Assembly: GCF_000711975.1 (NCBI RefSeq)
Contig: NZ_JONT01000003.1
Coordinates: 1-64,000 of the forward strand
Reading direction: 5' to 3'
Length of the DNA stretch: 64,000 nucleotides
Source of the DNA: Desulfofalx alkaliphila DSM 12257
GTDB lineage: Bacteria > Bacillota > Desulfotomaculia > Desulfotomaculales > Desulfohalotomaculaceae
Positions 34,903 through 44,438 of this stretch are shown piece by piece (the first letter of the stretch is position 1; each line of letters starts with the position of its first letter). The notes beneath the pieces are model-generated. The model saw only the letters and a list, made by a program, of their open reading frames with translations. It was not told the DNA's origin and did no database searches. The position numbers and the translations under genes were made by a program.

Positions 34903-35961
34903 TTAGCTTGAAACAGACGCCTTGCGTCCGATAATGCCAATTTTATTAGCACCGATAATAACCACTATTGACATAAGCCCCAGCAGCAGCATGGCCTGGT
35001 TGGTGGACACAACGTTGAGCATAAAGGCGCTGCCCCCCAAGAGGGCGCTGATAGCATAAATGGCCAAGACCGTCTGCCGGTGGGACAGACCCATGGACAT
35101 TAAGCAGTGGTGTAGGTGCTCCTTGTCAGGTTGAAAAATAGGTCTTTTCTTCACCCGGCGGCGTACTATGGCAAAAAAGGTGTCCAGCAGCGGTATGCCC
35201 AGTATTACAATGGGTATAAACACCGATATTGCCGCAGCACTTTTGGTTAAACCCATCACCGCCAGCACGGCCAAGCAGTAACCCAGAAACATGGAGCCGG
35301 TATCACCTAAAAAGATTTTTGCCGGGTAAAAATTATAACGCAAAAAGCCCAGAACGGCACCAACTAAAATAAGTGCCAGCATGGCCACCTCTGCCATGGT
35401 CGAAAAGGCAAAACCTTCGTAAAAGCCTTGGTACCATGTCACCGCAGCAATGGTAAGGGCGGCAATCATGGACACGCCCCCGGCCAATCCGTCTAAACCG
35501 TCTATCAGGTTAACTGCATTGGTCACCGATATAATCCAAAACACCGTCAAGGGTACGGCAAAGATGCCCAGGGCAAATATGCCGCCAGTTAACGGGTTAG
35601 TTATAAAATCAACCTGGATGCCAAAGGGCACCACCGCCAGGGCCGCCAAAATCTGTCCGCCCAATTTCACCTTGGCCGGCAAACTTTTAATATCATCCAC
35701 TATGCCCAGCAGCACTATCAAGAGGCCGCCAAACAACAAACCCGCCAACGGCAGGCTAAAGGGCAGAACCACCAGCGCCGCCACAGCAAAACTAATATAC
35801 ACTGCCAAGCCACCCATTCGGGGCATCAAACACTTATGCACTTTGCGCTCATCCGGTCTGTCAATTGCTTTTACTTTTATCGCCAGGTGCTTTACCCAGG
35901 GGGTAAGTATCAGCGACAGTACCACTGCCAGCACCAATCCGGCGAGGGCTTTAGTTAGCAA
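34903..35961 (-). CDS. Undecaprenyl-phosphate sugar-1-phosphate transferase (TagO/WecA type)
   Basis: Starts wall polymer synthesis by moving a GlcNAc-1-phosphate-type sugar to undecaprenyl phosphate. It has about 10 membrane helices and the family motifs: RKVHKCLMPRMGGLAVY, LGIVDDIKSLPAKVKLGGQ with catalytic Asp residues, NAVNLIDGLDGLAGGVS and FLGDTGSMFLGYC. The TTG at 35961 has GGGGGG 6 bases upstream and is preferred to the ATG at 35994. With TagA, LCP and CsaB in this window it points to a secondary wall polymer pathway. Confidence 0.93.
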   Translation of the reverse strand: MLTKALAGLVLAVVLSLILTPWVKHLAIKVKAIDRPDERKVHKCLMPRMGGLAVYISFAVAALVVLPFSLPLAGLLFGGLLIVLLGIVDDIKSLPAKVKLGGQILAALAVVPFGIQVDFITNPLTGGIFALGIFAVPLTVFWIISVTNAVNLIDGLDGLAGGVSMIAALTIAAVTWYQGFYEGFAFSTMAEVAMLALILVGAVLGFLRYNFYPAKIFLGDTGSMFLGYCLAVLAVMGLTKSAAAISVFIPIVILGIPLLDTFFAIVRRRVKKRPIFQPDKEHLHHCLMSMGLSHRQTVLAIYAISALLGGSAFMLNVVSTNQAMLLLGLMSIVVIIGANKIGIIGRKASVSS

Positions 35962-36155
35962 CTTAATCCCCCCAAACAACATCTCTAAATGCAATTTTGC
36001 ACAATCATAATAATTTTACTGCAAAATAGTTAAGCTGACAAAGGTTATTTTCTTACATTTGTTAATCAGTTGCTAAGGGACAAGCTGTAATTTGTTGAAA
36101 AACGCTGTATTTCTTAGATTTGCGAAGATCAACAAGGGGCTGTCCGCCATTTTTC

Positions 36156-36272
36156 GGGTTCCATAAATCGAACCCCTACATAAACCACCCTTAATCGTAG
36201 GGGCGTGATTCATAACACCCTAAACCGGCAATTCCGCCGCCGTTAATTGTAGGGGCGCGATTCATGGCGCCC
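36156..36272. repeat. Three palindrome copies in a gene-free gap (35962-36280)
   Basis: This gap of about 320 bases has no gene. It holds GGGTTC-N8-GAACCC (36156-36175), GGGCGTGATTCATAACACCC (36201-36220) and GGGCGCGATTCATGGCGCCC (36253-36272), each beside a GTAGGGG or CCCCTAC tag. The left half (35962-36150) is AT-rich with nothing recognised beyond possible promoter elements for the TagO-type gene. Confidence 0.8.
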
Positions 36273-36280
36273 TCCTATTT

Positions 36281-36706
36281 TTATTCTCCAATGGCAAACA
36301 TTAATTCCGCTTCGGCGGCAACCTGCCCCTCTACCCTTGCCTTTGCCTGGCCCTTGCCAATTTTGCCCCGCAGTTTAATTATTTCCACCTCAATGTTTAA
36401 TTGGTCCCCGGGCACCACCTGGCGGCGGAAGCGAACCTTATCTATGCCGGCAAAAAAGGCAATCTTCCCCTTATATTCCGGCATGCTTAAAAGGGCCACC
36501 GCACCCACCTGGGCCATGGCCTCAACAATTAGCACCCCGGGCATCACCGGGTACCGGGGAAAGTGGCCCTGGAAAAAAGGTTCGTTGACGGTCACATTTT
36601 TAATGCCCACCGCACGTTTGCCTTCTTCAATTTCCAGGATTTTATCCACCAGTAAAAAGGGGTAGCGATGGGGTAGAATTTCCTTAATTTGATTAATATC
36701 TAACAA
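36281..36706 (-). CDS. fabZ: 3-hydroxyacyl-ACP dehydratase FabZ
   Basis: Removes water from 3-hydroxyacyl-ACP in fatty acid elongation. The hot-dog fold has the catalytic His in [12 protein letters not shown] and the catalytic Glu in [24 protein letters not shown] at 36706, 8 bases after GGGAGG, gives [10 protein letters not shown] at the N-terminus and 141 residues, the usual FabZ size; longer readings run into the upstream palindrome. It is the only fatty acid gene here. Confidence 0.95.
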   Translation of the reverse strand: MLDINQIKEILPHRYPFLLVDKILEIEEGKRAVGIKNVTVNEPFFQGHFPRYPVMPGVLIVEAMAQVGAVALLSMPEYKGKIAFFAGIDKVRFRRQVVPGDQLNIEVEIIKLRGKIGKGQAKARVEGQVAAEAELMFAIGE

Positions 36707-36724
36707 GCCGGTAACCTCCCTCCT

Positions 36725-36818
36725 GGGTTCGATAAATCGAACCCCTACAGAAATCATCAATAATCGCAAGGGCCAGGATTCACCACGACCACCATGTGGT
36801 GGCGTGATTTATCACGCC
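36725..36818. repeat. Palindrome copies upstream of fabZ
   Basis: Perfect GGGTTCGAT-AA-ATCGAACCC at 36725-36744 with the CCCCTAC tag, a degenerate copy near 36765-36790, and perfect GGCGTGAT-TT-ATCACGCC at 36801-36818. They fill most of the 137-base space between fabZ and the beta-propeller gene. Confidence 0.82.
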
Positions 36819-36843
36819 CTGTACTATTATCCCCACTTATTTC

Positions 36844-37935
36844 CTAGGGCAACCATTGGGGGTCTTCTGAAACCCCGTCGGCCCCTTCATCTGCCGGCCC
36901 TTCCTGGCTCTCTTGCCCTTTGGCTTCTTCCTTTACTTCCTCAGGGGGTTTTTTATCCCTATCATATTTTACTTCCAGCAAGTCTTCACCGATTTCAAAC
37001 ACCCTGCCGGCCTGGCTGGTGAGGGTCATGGTCAATAACAAATTCCCGTCCTCCAGGTACTGGCCATACCAGATATTCATTACCGGCAGGTTTTTAATGG
37101 CCTGCTGCCAGCCATAGGTGCGTACCGCCTGGCCCGATTCATCCACCACTATCACCCGGTCTGTTCTTCTGTCCACAATGACGGTGCTGCCGTCGCTCAG
37201 CCGGGTGGCGGACTGGGGTTTTTTCATGCCAATTTTAGCACCGTCCCCTTTGTCACCCCGGTACTCCCATACCACACTGCCGCCGGGGTTAACTTCAAAT
37301 ACCCGGCCCACCTTGATACCTTGGTCTACAATTAAGGTGTTGCCGTTGGCCAATCTATTGGCCTGCACCGGATTACTCAACACCTCTAGGTCTCCCAGGG
37401 CACCGGGTTTACCGGTTCCGTACCGCCAGACCACCGATTTAGAAGGATTTACCTCCCTAATTTCATAGGGCAGCGTGATCAGTATATTGCCGTTGCCCAG
37501 CCTTTCGGCATAGCGGGGGGATTCTGCCAGCGATGATAAGTCATACTGCCAGACAATGCTGCCCCGGCTGTTAACCTCTATTACCTTGGGTGTTTTGGGG
37601 TGGCCGGGCACCCCGGAATCAGCAATCAGGGTATTGCCGTTGCCCAAGCGCTTAGCGCTATTGGCATTAATGCCCCGGTAAGACCAAAGCTCTTGGCCGT
37701 CGGGGGTTAGCTCAAAGACACCGGGACTTTGGTGGCCCACCCGGCAAATTAAATAGTTGCCGTTATCCAAGCGCTGCATATAGTGGGGGTGATTGTCGGT
37801 GTTGGGCTGCACCAGTTCATTTACAGCTGCCCTGTGCTCCCAGTTGCTCTCAGCACCGGCAACACCCATGCCCAGCAATAAGGTCATGGCAAGGGCCAGC
37901 AGTGCACTGCCCAGTTTAAGCTTTACCTTTTTCAT
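36844..37935 (-). CDS. Exported beta-propeller protein (arylsulfotransferase-like repeats)
   Basis: A 363-residue protein with a signal peptide (MKKVKLKLGSALLALAMTLL, ending GAES) and at least five propeller repeats of the pattern RLGNGNTLI ... EVNxxGxxVWxY at about 55-300, as in ASST-like and PQQ-like propellers. The C-terminus (from about 325) is Glu/Lys-rich and disordered. The ATG at 37935 follows the previous stop by one base, so translation is coupled to the glycosidase gene. No catalytic residues for sulfotransfer were confirmed; binding is as likely as catalysis. Confidence 0.78.
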   Translation of the reverse strand: MKKVKLKLGSALLALAMTLLLGMGVAGAESNWEHRAAVNELVQPNTDNHPHYMQRLDNGNYLICRVGHQSPGVFELTPDGQELWSYRGINANSAKRLGNGNTLIADSGVPGHPKTPKVIEVNSRGSIVWQYDLSSLAESPRYAERLGNGNILITLPYEIREVNPSKSVVWRYGTGKPGALGDLEVLSNPVQANRLANGNTLIVDQGIKVGRVFEVNPGGSVVWEYRGDKGDGAKIGMKKPQSATRLSDGSTVIVDRRTDRVIVVDESGQAVRTYGWQQAIKNLPVMNIWYGQYLEDGNLLLTMTLTSQAGRVFEIGEDLLEVKYDRDKKPPEEVKEEAKGQESQEGPADEGADGVSEDPQWLP

Positions 37936-37936
37936 C

Positions 37937-39403
37937 TTACTTGTCCCCCCTTTGGGTTTCAATAAACACCGTCTTGGCGCTGCCGTCCCACTCCACCTTT
38001 GCCCCCATGGCCTCACTTACAAACCTGAGGGGCACCATGGTTCTGCCGTCAACCACCGCAGCCGGTACATCCAGCATCACTATCTTTTCATCTATTTTAG
38101 CCTGCCGCTCATTGATTTTTAACACCACGGCGGTGCCGTCCTTTTGGGCGGTAACCACCCCTTGCTCGTACTCCACCTGGGCGCCAAGGCTTTCAAATAT
38201 CCTTCTGAGGGGTACCATGGTACGGCCCTCCCTCAGTACCGGCGGCACATCAAACCACAAGCGTTGCTTATCTAAGTAGACCGGAATTTGATGCAGCACC
38301 AGTATGGCGTTGCCCAGGGGCCGTTCAACACCGCCGGAGGGCTTGTTCACCGTTTGGCCCTGCACCCACATTTGGGTTGAGCCGCCGCCGTCTAAGTTAA
38401 CCGCCTGCACAGCGCCCAATTCTACCATTATGTATGCCAACTCTTCCAGGGTTACCCCGGCACTGTGTTCCGGCTGGCGGCCGTCTATGGTCACCAAGAG
38501 CAGATTGCCGTTTGCCTTAACACCAAGGGCTGTCCGTGGATTGTCTAAGAGCAAATTGCCGGTAAAGCCCTCGTTTACTGCGTTAAAAACCGGTATGCCT
38601 TTTTCCACCAAGAGCGGGCCGGCGGTTATCAGGTGGTTTAAGTTTGCCCATTGCTCACCAAAATACTGGCCCAGGCGCACAGAATCACCGGTATTAAGGC
38701 CCGAGGCCAGCCCGCCCTTGTCTCCCCACAGGGCGATAACATAGCCGCCGGCCGGAATGCGGCTGTAGCCGATGCCGGAATTAATTTGTTCCACTGTGCC
38801 CTGTTCATTTACAACAATCTCCACCACACCGGCCACCGCCTGGGGGGTTTGACTTCCCCAGTGGTGCGTATAGACACCGACGCCGTTTTCAACGGGCCAC
38901 CTGTTTAACCGGTCAACTAAAACCCGTTCCGAAAGCCCGGGCAGGTGTACCGCCGTTACCGGGCTGATGTAGCCCATTTGAACATTTCCGGACTTGCTTA
39001 TTCCCCAAGAGGTGCGCAGCATGTCAGAGGCGGTTATGGCCCGGCCGTCCACCACAAAGCTACCAATGGGGTGGCCGTCTCCGCCGTAGTAGCCTCCGTT
39101 AATGGCCGCCACCGCCCCGTGGCGCTGGGCAATGCTGCTCAGTGTTTCGGTGCCCGACAGCCTGTCCCGCCCCAAGGCCGGCCGTATTTCCATTAAGGGT
39201 TCCTTTGGGTTTACCTCTAACACCGCACCCTTTATGGGATTTCCATCGATATTTTCCCGTTCAATGGTATAGTATTTAACCCCCGGGGCCGGATTTGGGC
39301 TTACCTTCACCTCTTTTACCTCTTCGGCAAAGGCCCCCAGGGGTGCCGCCAGCAGGGCACACAGAAAAGCAATGACCAGGTGAAACTTACACTTTTTTAA
39401 CAT
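37937..39403 (-). CDS. Exported phosphodiester glycosidase (NAGPA-like) with stalk domain
   Basis: NAGPA-type enzymes remove sugars linked through phosphodiesters, fitting a role on wall polymers or exopolysaccharide. The protein of 488 residues starts at ATG 39403 (AGAGGAG upstream), has a signal peptide ending FAEE, then the NAGPA domain with AAINGGYYGGDGHPIGSFVV, RTALGVKANGNLLLVTIDGR and AVNLDGGGSTQMWV. Two copper-amine-oxidase-like stalk repeats end it (about 375-485: TMVPLRRIFESLGAQVEY and TMVPLRFVSEAMGAKVEW). It is in the csaB operon. Confidence 0.9.
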   Translation of the reverse strand: MLKKCKFHLVIAFLCALLAAPLGAFAEEVKEVKVSPNPAPGVKYYTIERENIDGNPIKGAVLEVNPKEPLMEIRPALGRDRLSGTETLSSIAQRHGAVAAINGGYYGGDGHPIGSFVVDGRAITASDMLRTSWGISKSGNVQMGYISPVTAVHLPGLSERVLVDRLNRWPVENGVGVYTHHWGSQTPQAVAGVVEIVVNEQGTVEQINSGIGYSRIPAGGYVIALWGDKGGLASGLNTGDSVRLGQYFGEQWANLNHLITAGPLLVEKGIPVFNAVNEGFTGNLLLDNPRTALGVKANGNLLLVTIDGRQPEHSAGVTLEELAYIMVELGAVQAVNLDGGGSTQMWVQGQTVNKPSGGVERPLGNAILVLHQIPVYLDKQRLWFDVPPVLREGRTMVPLRRIFESLGAQVEYEQGVVTAQKDGTAVVLKINERQAKIDEKIVMLDVPAAVVDGRTMVPLRFVSEAMGAKVEWDGSAKTVFIETQRGDK

Positions 39404-39432
39404 CTTAAGCTCTCCTCTGAATATTATGTAGT

Positions 39433-40533
39433 TCATGATCGGTTGCGGAGCAATTTTAAAGCCAATTCTGCCGTATGAAGGGCCCTGTCCCGAAGTAAAT
39501 CGGCCCTTTCCTTTATACGCTGCCGTTCATTTTCCAAGTCCTCCTCTATCATTTGCAGTTCGCCCATCACGCAGCAGTTTTGGTCATTTACATGGCAGGC
39601 AGGGGTAATATCCAGCTGCTCTAAAAAGCGGTCTATCTTGGGATCATATGACAGGCCCACCACCGGTACACCGACGATGGCCGCCATAATCAGGGAATGC
39701 AGCCGCATGCCCACCAGCATATCACAGGCCGCAATGATGCCCATAAATTCCCCCACCGTGTGATTTCGCTGCAGTATAAAGTGTTTGCGATACATCAAAT
39801 CAATTACCCTTTGGCTGGGTTCCACATCACCGGGAAAGTGCAGGGGCAAAAACAGCACCTGCCAACCCTTATGAACATAATAATCGCAGCATCTGGCCAG
39901 CTCTGTTTGCAGCGGCTTAACGCTGCCCGGCCAGTGCCTAACCGATACCCCCAGTATTGGTTTGCTTAAATCCAATCCCAGGCCCTTTAAAATTTCCCTA
40001 CCGCTTTTTATATGCTCTTCTGTGACCTTTAAGCCCAAGACCGGGTCGGCGGTTATTGTCATGGCGGGCTGTGCCACCCCCATGTGCCGCAAGTCATCCA
40101 GTGACTGCTCATCCCGCACGGTAACAGCCTGTACCCTGTTAACAACCAGCTTCATCAGCCGGCGGCCCAGCCAGCTGTTCACCGGGCCGATTCCCTGGGC
40201 ATAGAAGAAGACCGGCTTGCCATACCTTTGGGCCAGCCACACCACCCCCAGGTAGTAAATAAGGCTTTTTATGCCGGTGACATCCTGCAGTAAGCTGCCC
40301 CCGCCGCTAATCAGCAAATCACATTCCTTTAAGGCGGCGCTCACTTCCTTAAAACGCCAGCGGTTTACCGCCTTTACCCCGTACAGGTCGCCGGTGCGCC
40401 GGGGGTTGTGAGACAGCACGGTAATATCTATATCCGGTTCCCTTTCCTTTAGGGCCTGAATGATACTAAGCAGTATAGCCTCATCGCCTATATTGTCAAA
40501 GCCGTAATAACCGGACAGCACCACCTTAGCCAT
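39433..40533 (-). CDS. csaB: Polysaccharide pyruvyl transferase CsaB
   Basis: CsaB adds ketal pyruvate to the secondary wall polymer, creating the ligand of SLH domains. The 366-residue protein has the family start VVLSGYYGFDNIGDEAILLS, LISGGGSLLQDVT and MLVGMRLHSLIMAA. The ATG at 40533 follows GGGGAGG. Its start overlaps the stop of the DUF5693 gene by 8 bases. SLH proteins at 9593 and 27976 in this window are likely clients. Confidence 0.94.
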   Translation of the reverse strand: MAKVVLSGYYGFDNIGDEAILLSIIQALKEREPDIDITVLSHNPRRTGDLYGVKAVNRWRFKEVSAALKECDLLISGGGSLLQDVTGIKSLIYYLGVVWLAQRYGKPVFFYAQGIGPVNSWLGRRLMKLVVNRVQAVTVRDEQSLDDLRHMGVAQPAMTITADPVLGLKVTEEHIKSGREILKGLGLDLSKPILGVSVRHWPGSVKPLQTELARCCDYYVHKGWQVLFLPLHFPGDVEPSQRVIDLMYRKHFILQRNHTVGEFMGIIAACDMLVGMRLHSLIMAAIVGVPVVGLSYDPKIDRFLEQLDITPACHVNDQNCCVMGELQMIEEDLENERQRIKERADLLRDRALHTAELALKLLRNRS

Positions 40534-42484
40534 GCAGGTACCTCCCCAGTCTTTTCTCCAGTACTTTATAGGCTGCAATTAAGAGCACTCCGATTAAAAT
40601 GCCCAGCCACAGGCCGTGGCCTGCCCTAATGAGCGATATAATAAGGGGGGTATGGATATGGGCAAAGGTGTTGACCAGTGAAATCTGACCAATGGTGCCC
40701 ACCACCAGGAGCGGCAGAAACCTGTTGTCCCGGTAGCCAAAATAAAGCAATGCCAGCATGGCCGGGTGGCCCAGCAAAAACTCCTTAGTGCGCGGGCGTA
40801 CACCCAAAAGGTTGTCCAAGAAGCTTCTAAATTGCAGCTCCAGCTGAGACACCGCCACCGCCTCGTTGCCGGTGCGGGAGACGTAATAAGCTATGGCCAG
40901 CAGCAGCAGTCCCCCCACCACCGCTATACCCACCGTCAGCGGTTTTTGCCACACACCGTAAATCCGGTCCCCCGCCTTTTCCCCTTTGGTGCTCCGGTAA
41001 GCAAAGTAAGCACCCACCACCAGCAGGGGCACCACATGGGCAATCTTTACCCCGGCAAACTGATTAAGCTTGAGCATAAAGCCCACATCGGCCAGCAGGC
41101 CCACCATCAGCAGGGCGCCGATTAACGAAACCGCCGACATTTTTACCAGCCGTAAAACAGCCTTGGGGATGCCCATGGCCTCCCTGGGCACAAAGGCCAG
41201 CACCCCGAGGGTAGGAAATACAATTACCGAAATAAGGGCCATTAGTTTTCTGGCCGCCATGGGTTGTATATACAATAGGCCTGCCCACAGCACCAATCCC
41301 GCGGCACCCAACAATAGGGTGCCCCTTCTGACACCCAGTCTGTTAAGCAGCAGCAGTCCGCCGGCAATAACACCCCAGCCGGTTATAAAGATCACCAAGG
41401 TGGATACCGGGCTGGCTGGCAGTTTATCGGCCTTGCCCACCTGCAGGCCCTTTGACTGCAGTTCCCCTGTTAAATTAGCCAGGAAAGCTTCGTAAAAGCT
41501 TAAGGCATCTTGGTTCCCGGTGCTGGGGAAGGGACGGACGAGCAGGGCCCGGTGGTTCCTTTCGGAAGCCGCCAGCACGTAGCGCTCAATGGCCTCCCGG
41601 GGATTGTATTTATTGATCTCATTGGGGGCTATGCTGTGCAGGCGCACCACCTTCTTATCCAAAAGTAAGGCCAAATTGCCTAAGCCCTGCTGGGGAAAAA
41701 ACTCAATGGTGGCCACCGTTTCATTGGGTGTCTTTCTAAGCTGTTCAGCCACCACCCCCAGCAACTGGGGCTGCCCGGGTACAATTTCATCATTAAATAA
41801 GACGGCGGAAAGGTTCGAAAGGTTTCTCAAGGGCTCAAAAATTGTTTCTATACCCTGCACAGTGACACCGGGCCAGTTTCGAATTTGCACCATGGTGTAC
41901 AGGCCCGCCTGTTCAACCACCTTGAGGGCGTCTTCAGGAAAACCCAAGCCTAACTTTAAGCCCGCCAATCCCAGCGCGTCGGAATCCATGGGTGTTTCAA
42001 TCAGATAAACACCGGCTACTTCCTGATGGACAATAACATTATCTGTCTTTGCCTGCAGTTGGCTGCACACCCGCTCAAAGGCGGTGCCTTCGCTGAACAA
42101 GAGATAGGAATGCTCCTTGACGATGGCGCCCTCATCTATTAAACCCTGCAGCCAGGGGGCCGCCCCGTTGGAAATGGCCGTTATCTGCAGCAACTCCCCA
42201 CCGGTAAACACCGCCACCTCCCCGCTTGACTGCAGGTCTTCAATGGTAGCCTCCTTAAAGAGTACGGTGGTTAAACCGTCATCCTTTAATCTCTCCATGG
42301 CTTCTCTTTCAGAAACCCCGGCAAGAGCGCTGATTTTTTTAATATCCTGGTAATCCATGACCAGTTCAACCCGGTTAAAGTCCTTTTCCAATTGGTGGCG
42401 GTTCCAAAAGGCCAGGTGGGCCCCGGCAAGGATGCCAATTATAATGACGCCTATTAGTAAGGTGTTTAGATGCTTCTGTTTCAA
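40526..42484 (-). CDS. DUF5693 multi-pass membrane protein
   Basis: About 652 residues. One N-terminal helix (about 8-28) is followed by a soluble extracellular part (about 30-350) with SALAGVSEREAMERLKDDGL and VQIRNWPGVTVQGIE, then about eight helices in the C-terminal half. The TTG at 42484 has GGGGGAG 6 bases upstream. Families of this type occur directly next to csaB, which suggests a joint role in polymer modification or export. No enzyme motif is recognised. Confidence 0.82.
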   Translation of the reverse strand: MKQKHLNTLLIGVIIIGILAGAHLAFWNRHQLEKDFNRVELVMDYQDIKKISALAGVSEREAMERLKDDGLTTVLFKEATIEDLQSSGEVAVFTGGELLQITAISNGAAPWLQGLIDEGAIVKEHSYLLFSEGTAFERVCSQLQAKTDNVIVHQEVAGVYLIETPMDSDALGLAGLKLGLGFPEDALKVVEQAGLYTMVQIRNWPGVTVQGIETIFEPLRNLSNLSAVLFNDEIVPGQPQLLGVVAEQLRKTPNETVATIEFFPQQGLGNLALLLDKKVVRLHSIAPNEINKYNPREAIERYVLAASERNHRALLVRPFPSTGNQDALSFYEAFLANLTGELQSKGLQVGKADKLPASPVSTLVIFITGWGVIAGGLLLLNRLGVRRGTLLLGAAGLVLWAGLLYIQPMAARKLMALISVIVFPTLGVLAFVPREAMGIPKAVLRLVKMSAVSLIGALLMVGLLADVGFMLKLNQFAGVKIAHVVPLLVVGAYFAYRSTKGEKAGDRIYGVWQKPLTVGIAVVGGLLLLAIAYYVSRTGNEAVAVSQLELQFRSFLDNLLGVRPRTKEFLLGHPAMLALLYFGYRDNRFLPLLVVGTIGQISLVNTFAHIHTPLIISLIRAGHGLWLGILIGVLLIAAYKVLEKRLGRYLHG

Positions 42485-42578
42485 ATTTTTCTCCCCCAAC
42501 AATCAGTTCTTGTTTATGCTTACAAATGTCGGATTTTCTAGTATTATATTACAGCTTATCCCCTTTGGGCAACAAAAA

Positions 42579-42599
42579 GGGGTGGGCCAGGGCCACCCC
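42579..42599 (-). terminator. Terminator of the oxidoreductase operon
   Basis: Stem GGGGTGG/CCACCCC, T run TTTTTG on the minus strand, just downstream of the first FAD oxidoreductase gene. Confidence 0.85.
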
Positions 42600-42605
42600 A
42601 TAACA

Positions 42606-44432
42606 CTATCTTCTCTGCATTTTGTTTACAAAAAAGTTCAATAGCTCAAAGGCATTGCCCCGGGTGATTACACCGTCGTTTTCTTCGGCATTTCTCCGCA
42701 TTTTACTGCTCCAATGCCTTTCAGTGAGGCCGTCACCGTACTGGGAAAATATATCCTCCACGTCCTCCACATTCAACTCATCCCCATGGTCAAGATCAAT
42801 TTCCAGCCCTTGGGGTGACTTAATGTCATAGATGTCTGCCAACCTCTCTAGTTTGCTCATAAAAGCCTCTGCGGTTATTGGCTCGTCCAAGCGGTAGTCA
42901 TTATCGTAACTGCCAATGGCAAGGCCGTGCTTGCGGACAAATTTCAAACCTTCATAGGCCCAGTGCTCAGTAACGGCATTCCAGGACCGGGTGGGCTCGA
43001 TGGGGTTCAGTTTCATACCTTGGTTAGTTAGCCTTTGTTGCAATTCTGATATGGCCCTTTCGTCCCGGCACATTTCCCTAAAACTAATATCCTTTTCAAT
43101 GCTCAGGGCTGCCGCCGCCCCCGCCGCCTGGCCGGTGGCCATGCCCACCGGTATTACCCTGGCACTGCCGTGGGGCAGTGAATCAAAGCTGGCAGAACGG
43201 CCCACCACCAATAGGTTTTCTACCTTTTGGGGCACAATACTTCTAAAGGGCACCGCAAACTGATGGGGTCTGCCCACCACATAACCGATATCTTCCCAGC
43301 CGGTGGCCTGTACATCCACCGGGTATGAGCCAAAGGCTATTCTGTCAGGAAAGTCCCTGTTTTCTAACACATCGTCAATGGTTAAGCGGTATTCACCGTA
43401 AATATGCCGGGATTCCCGCACGTACAGCTCCGGTGCCAGCCCCATAAGGCGGGCGTTGGCAAGGCCCGGTATGTGTTCATTGATATAGGGCACCACATGC
43501 TGCAGTTCCTGTTGGGCTATGGTTTTGGCATGCTGCCGGGACTTTGCATCTAAGGGGTTGACGTTAAAAATTTGCATGGCGTTAATTAACACCGTGCCAT
43601 CGTTTTGCCGCCCAATGTTTAAGCCCCGCATTCTAATGTCCGGGTTTTGGGGCTTATAGGCTTCCATTATCTCCAGGAAACCCCAGGCGCTGACATCGTT
43701 GGCCCCGGTATTTTTGTCGCCGTCGTGAATCAGGGTTCTCATCAGCAGGCGCCAGTCCTCATCGGTAACCCCACCCAGCTTAAACACCTGGGTTACAGCC
43801 ATGTTGCGGTCCGGGTAACCGCTGTCTGCCTGGCCGTAGCTGTAGGGTACACCTGCCGCTGCGGCAAGGTCTGCATCCTGGGTGGCATCAATTATTCTGT
43901 CCCCGTAGTAAGTAACCCTTTTGCCGCCGGCTGTCACCACCTCAACACCGTCAACATAGTCTTTGCGGTTCCAGCGACTTACCACCGGTTTAATTTCCTT
44001 AACATTTAACAGTACTTCCAGGTTTTCTTCCTGGGCCAGCATTTGGTCAAAGACCCGCTGGGCGGTGCGCACATCAAAGGAGTCGCCCTCCACCTGGCGG
44101 AAAAACTCCAAGAAAATTCCTTCGTTTAACACTTGGTTTTTACTTTTGGGTCCGTAGCGGTTTGGCGCATAACACATGTCGATGGTGTTAAGCCAACCCT
44201 GGGTCATCAAGCCCCCCACCTGGGACCGGGTATCCACCAGCAGGGTGTCCAGCCCGTTTCTGGCTCCGGATACCGCCGCAGCAATACCCTCGGGATCACT
44301 GCCCACCACTATCAGGTCATATTGATTTTCCCATTCACCGGCAGCGGCACCGGGCGCACCGGCAAACAGCATTGCAGCAGCCAATACTAAGACCAATAAA
44401 ATGTTGACAGACCTATTAAAAAGCAGTGTCAT
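42606..44432 (-). CDS. Exported FAD-dependent oxidoreductase with SLH-like tail (copy 1)
   Basis: A 608-residue flavoprotein of the PF12831 type. A cleavable signal peptide (1-31, ending AAAG) precedes the FAD Rossmann motif LIVVGSDPEGIAAAVSGARN (about 40-59), GGLMTQGWLNTIDM, DATQDADLAAAAGVPYSYG and the C-terminal FAD motif ARVIPVGMATGQAAGAAAAL. From about 480 the protein changes to HWAYEGLKFVRKHGL and a TAEAFMSKLERL helix, a degenerate SLH repeat. Substrate unknown. It lies 6 bases after a paralogue. Confidence 0.85.
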   Translation of the reverse strand: MTLLFNRSVNILLVLVLAAAMLFAGAPGAAAGEWENQYDLIVVGSDPEGIAAAVSGARNGLDTLLVDTRSQVGGLMTQGWLNTIDMCYAPNRYGPKSKNQVLNEGIFLEFFRQVEGDSFDVRTAQRVFDQMLAQEENLEVLLNVKEIKPVVSRWNRKDYVDGVEVVTAGGKRVTYYGDRIIDATQDADLAAAAGVPYSYGQADSGYPDRNMAVTQVFKLGGVTDEDWRLLMRTLIHDGDKNTGANDVSAWGFLEIMEAYKPQNPDIRMRGLNIGRQNDGTVLINAMQIFNVNPLDAKSRQHAKTIAQQELQHVVPYINEHIPGLANARLMGLAPELYVRESRHIYGEYRLTIDDVLENRDFPDRIAFGSYPVDVQATGWEDIGYVVGRPHQFAVPFRSIVPQKVENLLVVGRSASFDSLPHGSARVIPVGMATGQAAGAAAALSIEKDISFREMCRDERAISELQQRLTNQGMKLNPIEPTRSWNAVTEHWAYEGLKFVRKHGLAIGSYDNDYRLDEPITAEAFMSKLERLADIYDIKSPQGLEIDLDHGDELNVEDVEDIFSQYGDGLTERHWSSKMRRNAEENDGVITRGNAFELLNFFVNKMQRR

Positions 44433-44438
44433 TGATTC

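Noticed and set aside
40594-40803. Short minus-strand frame within the DUF5693 gene
   Set aside because: It is an out-of-frame shadow with no start signal, Trp/Cys-rich and without family resemblance.
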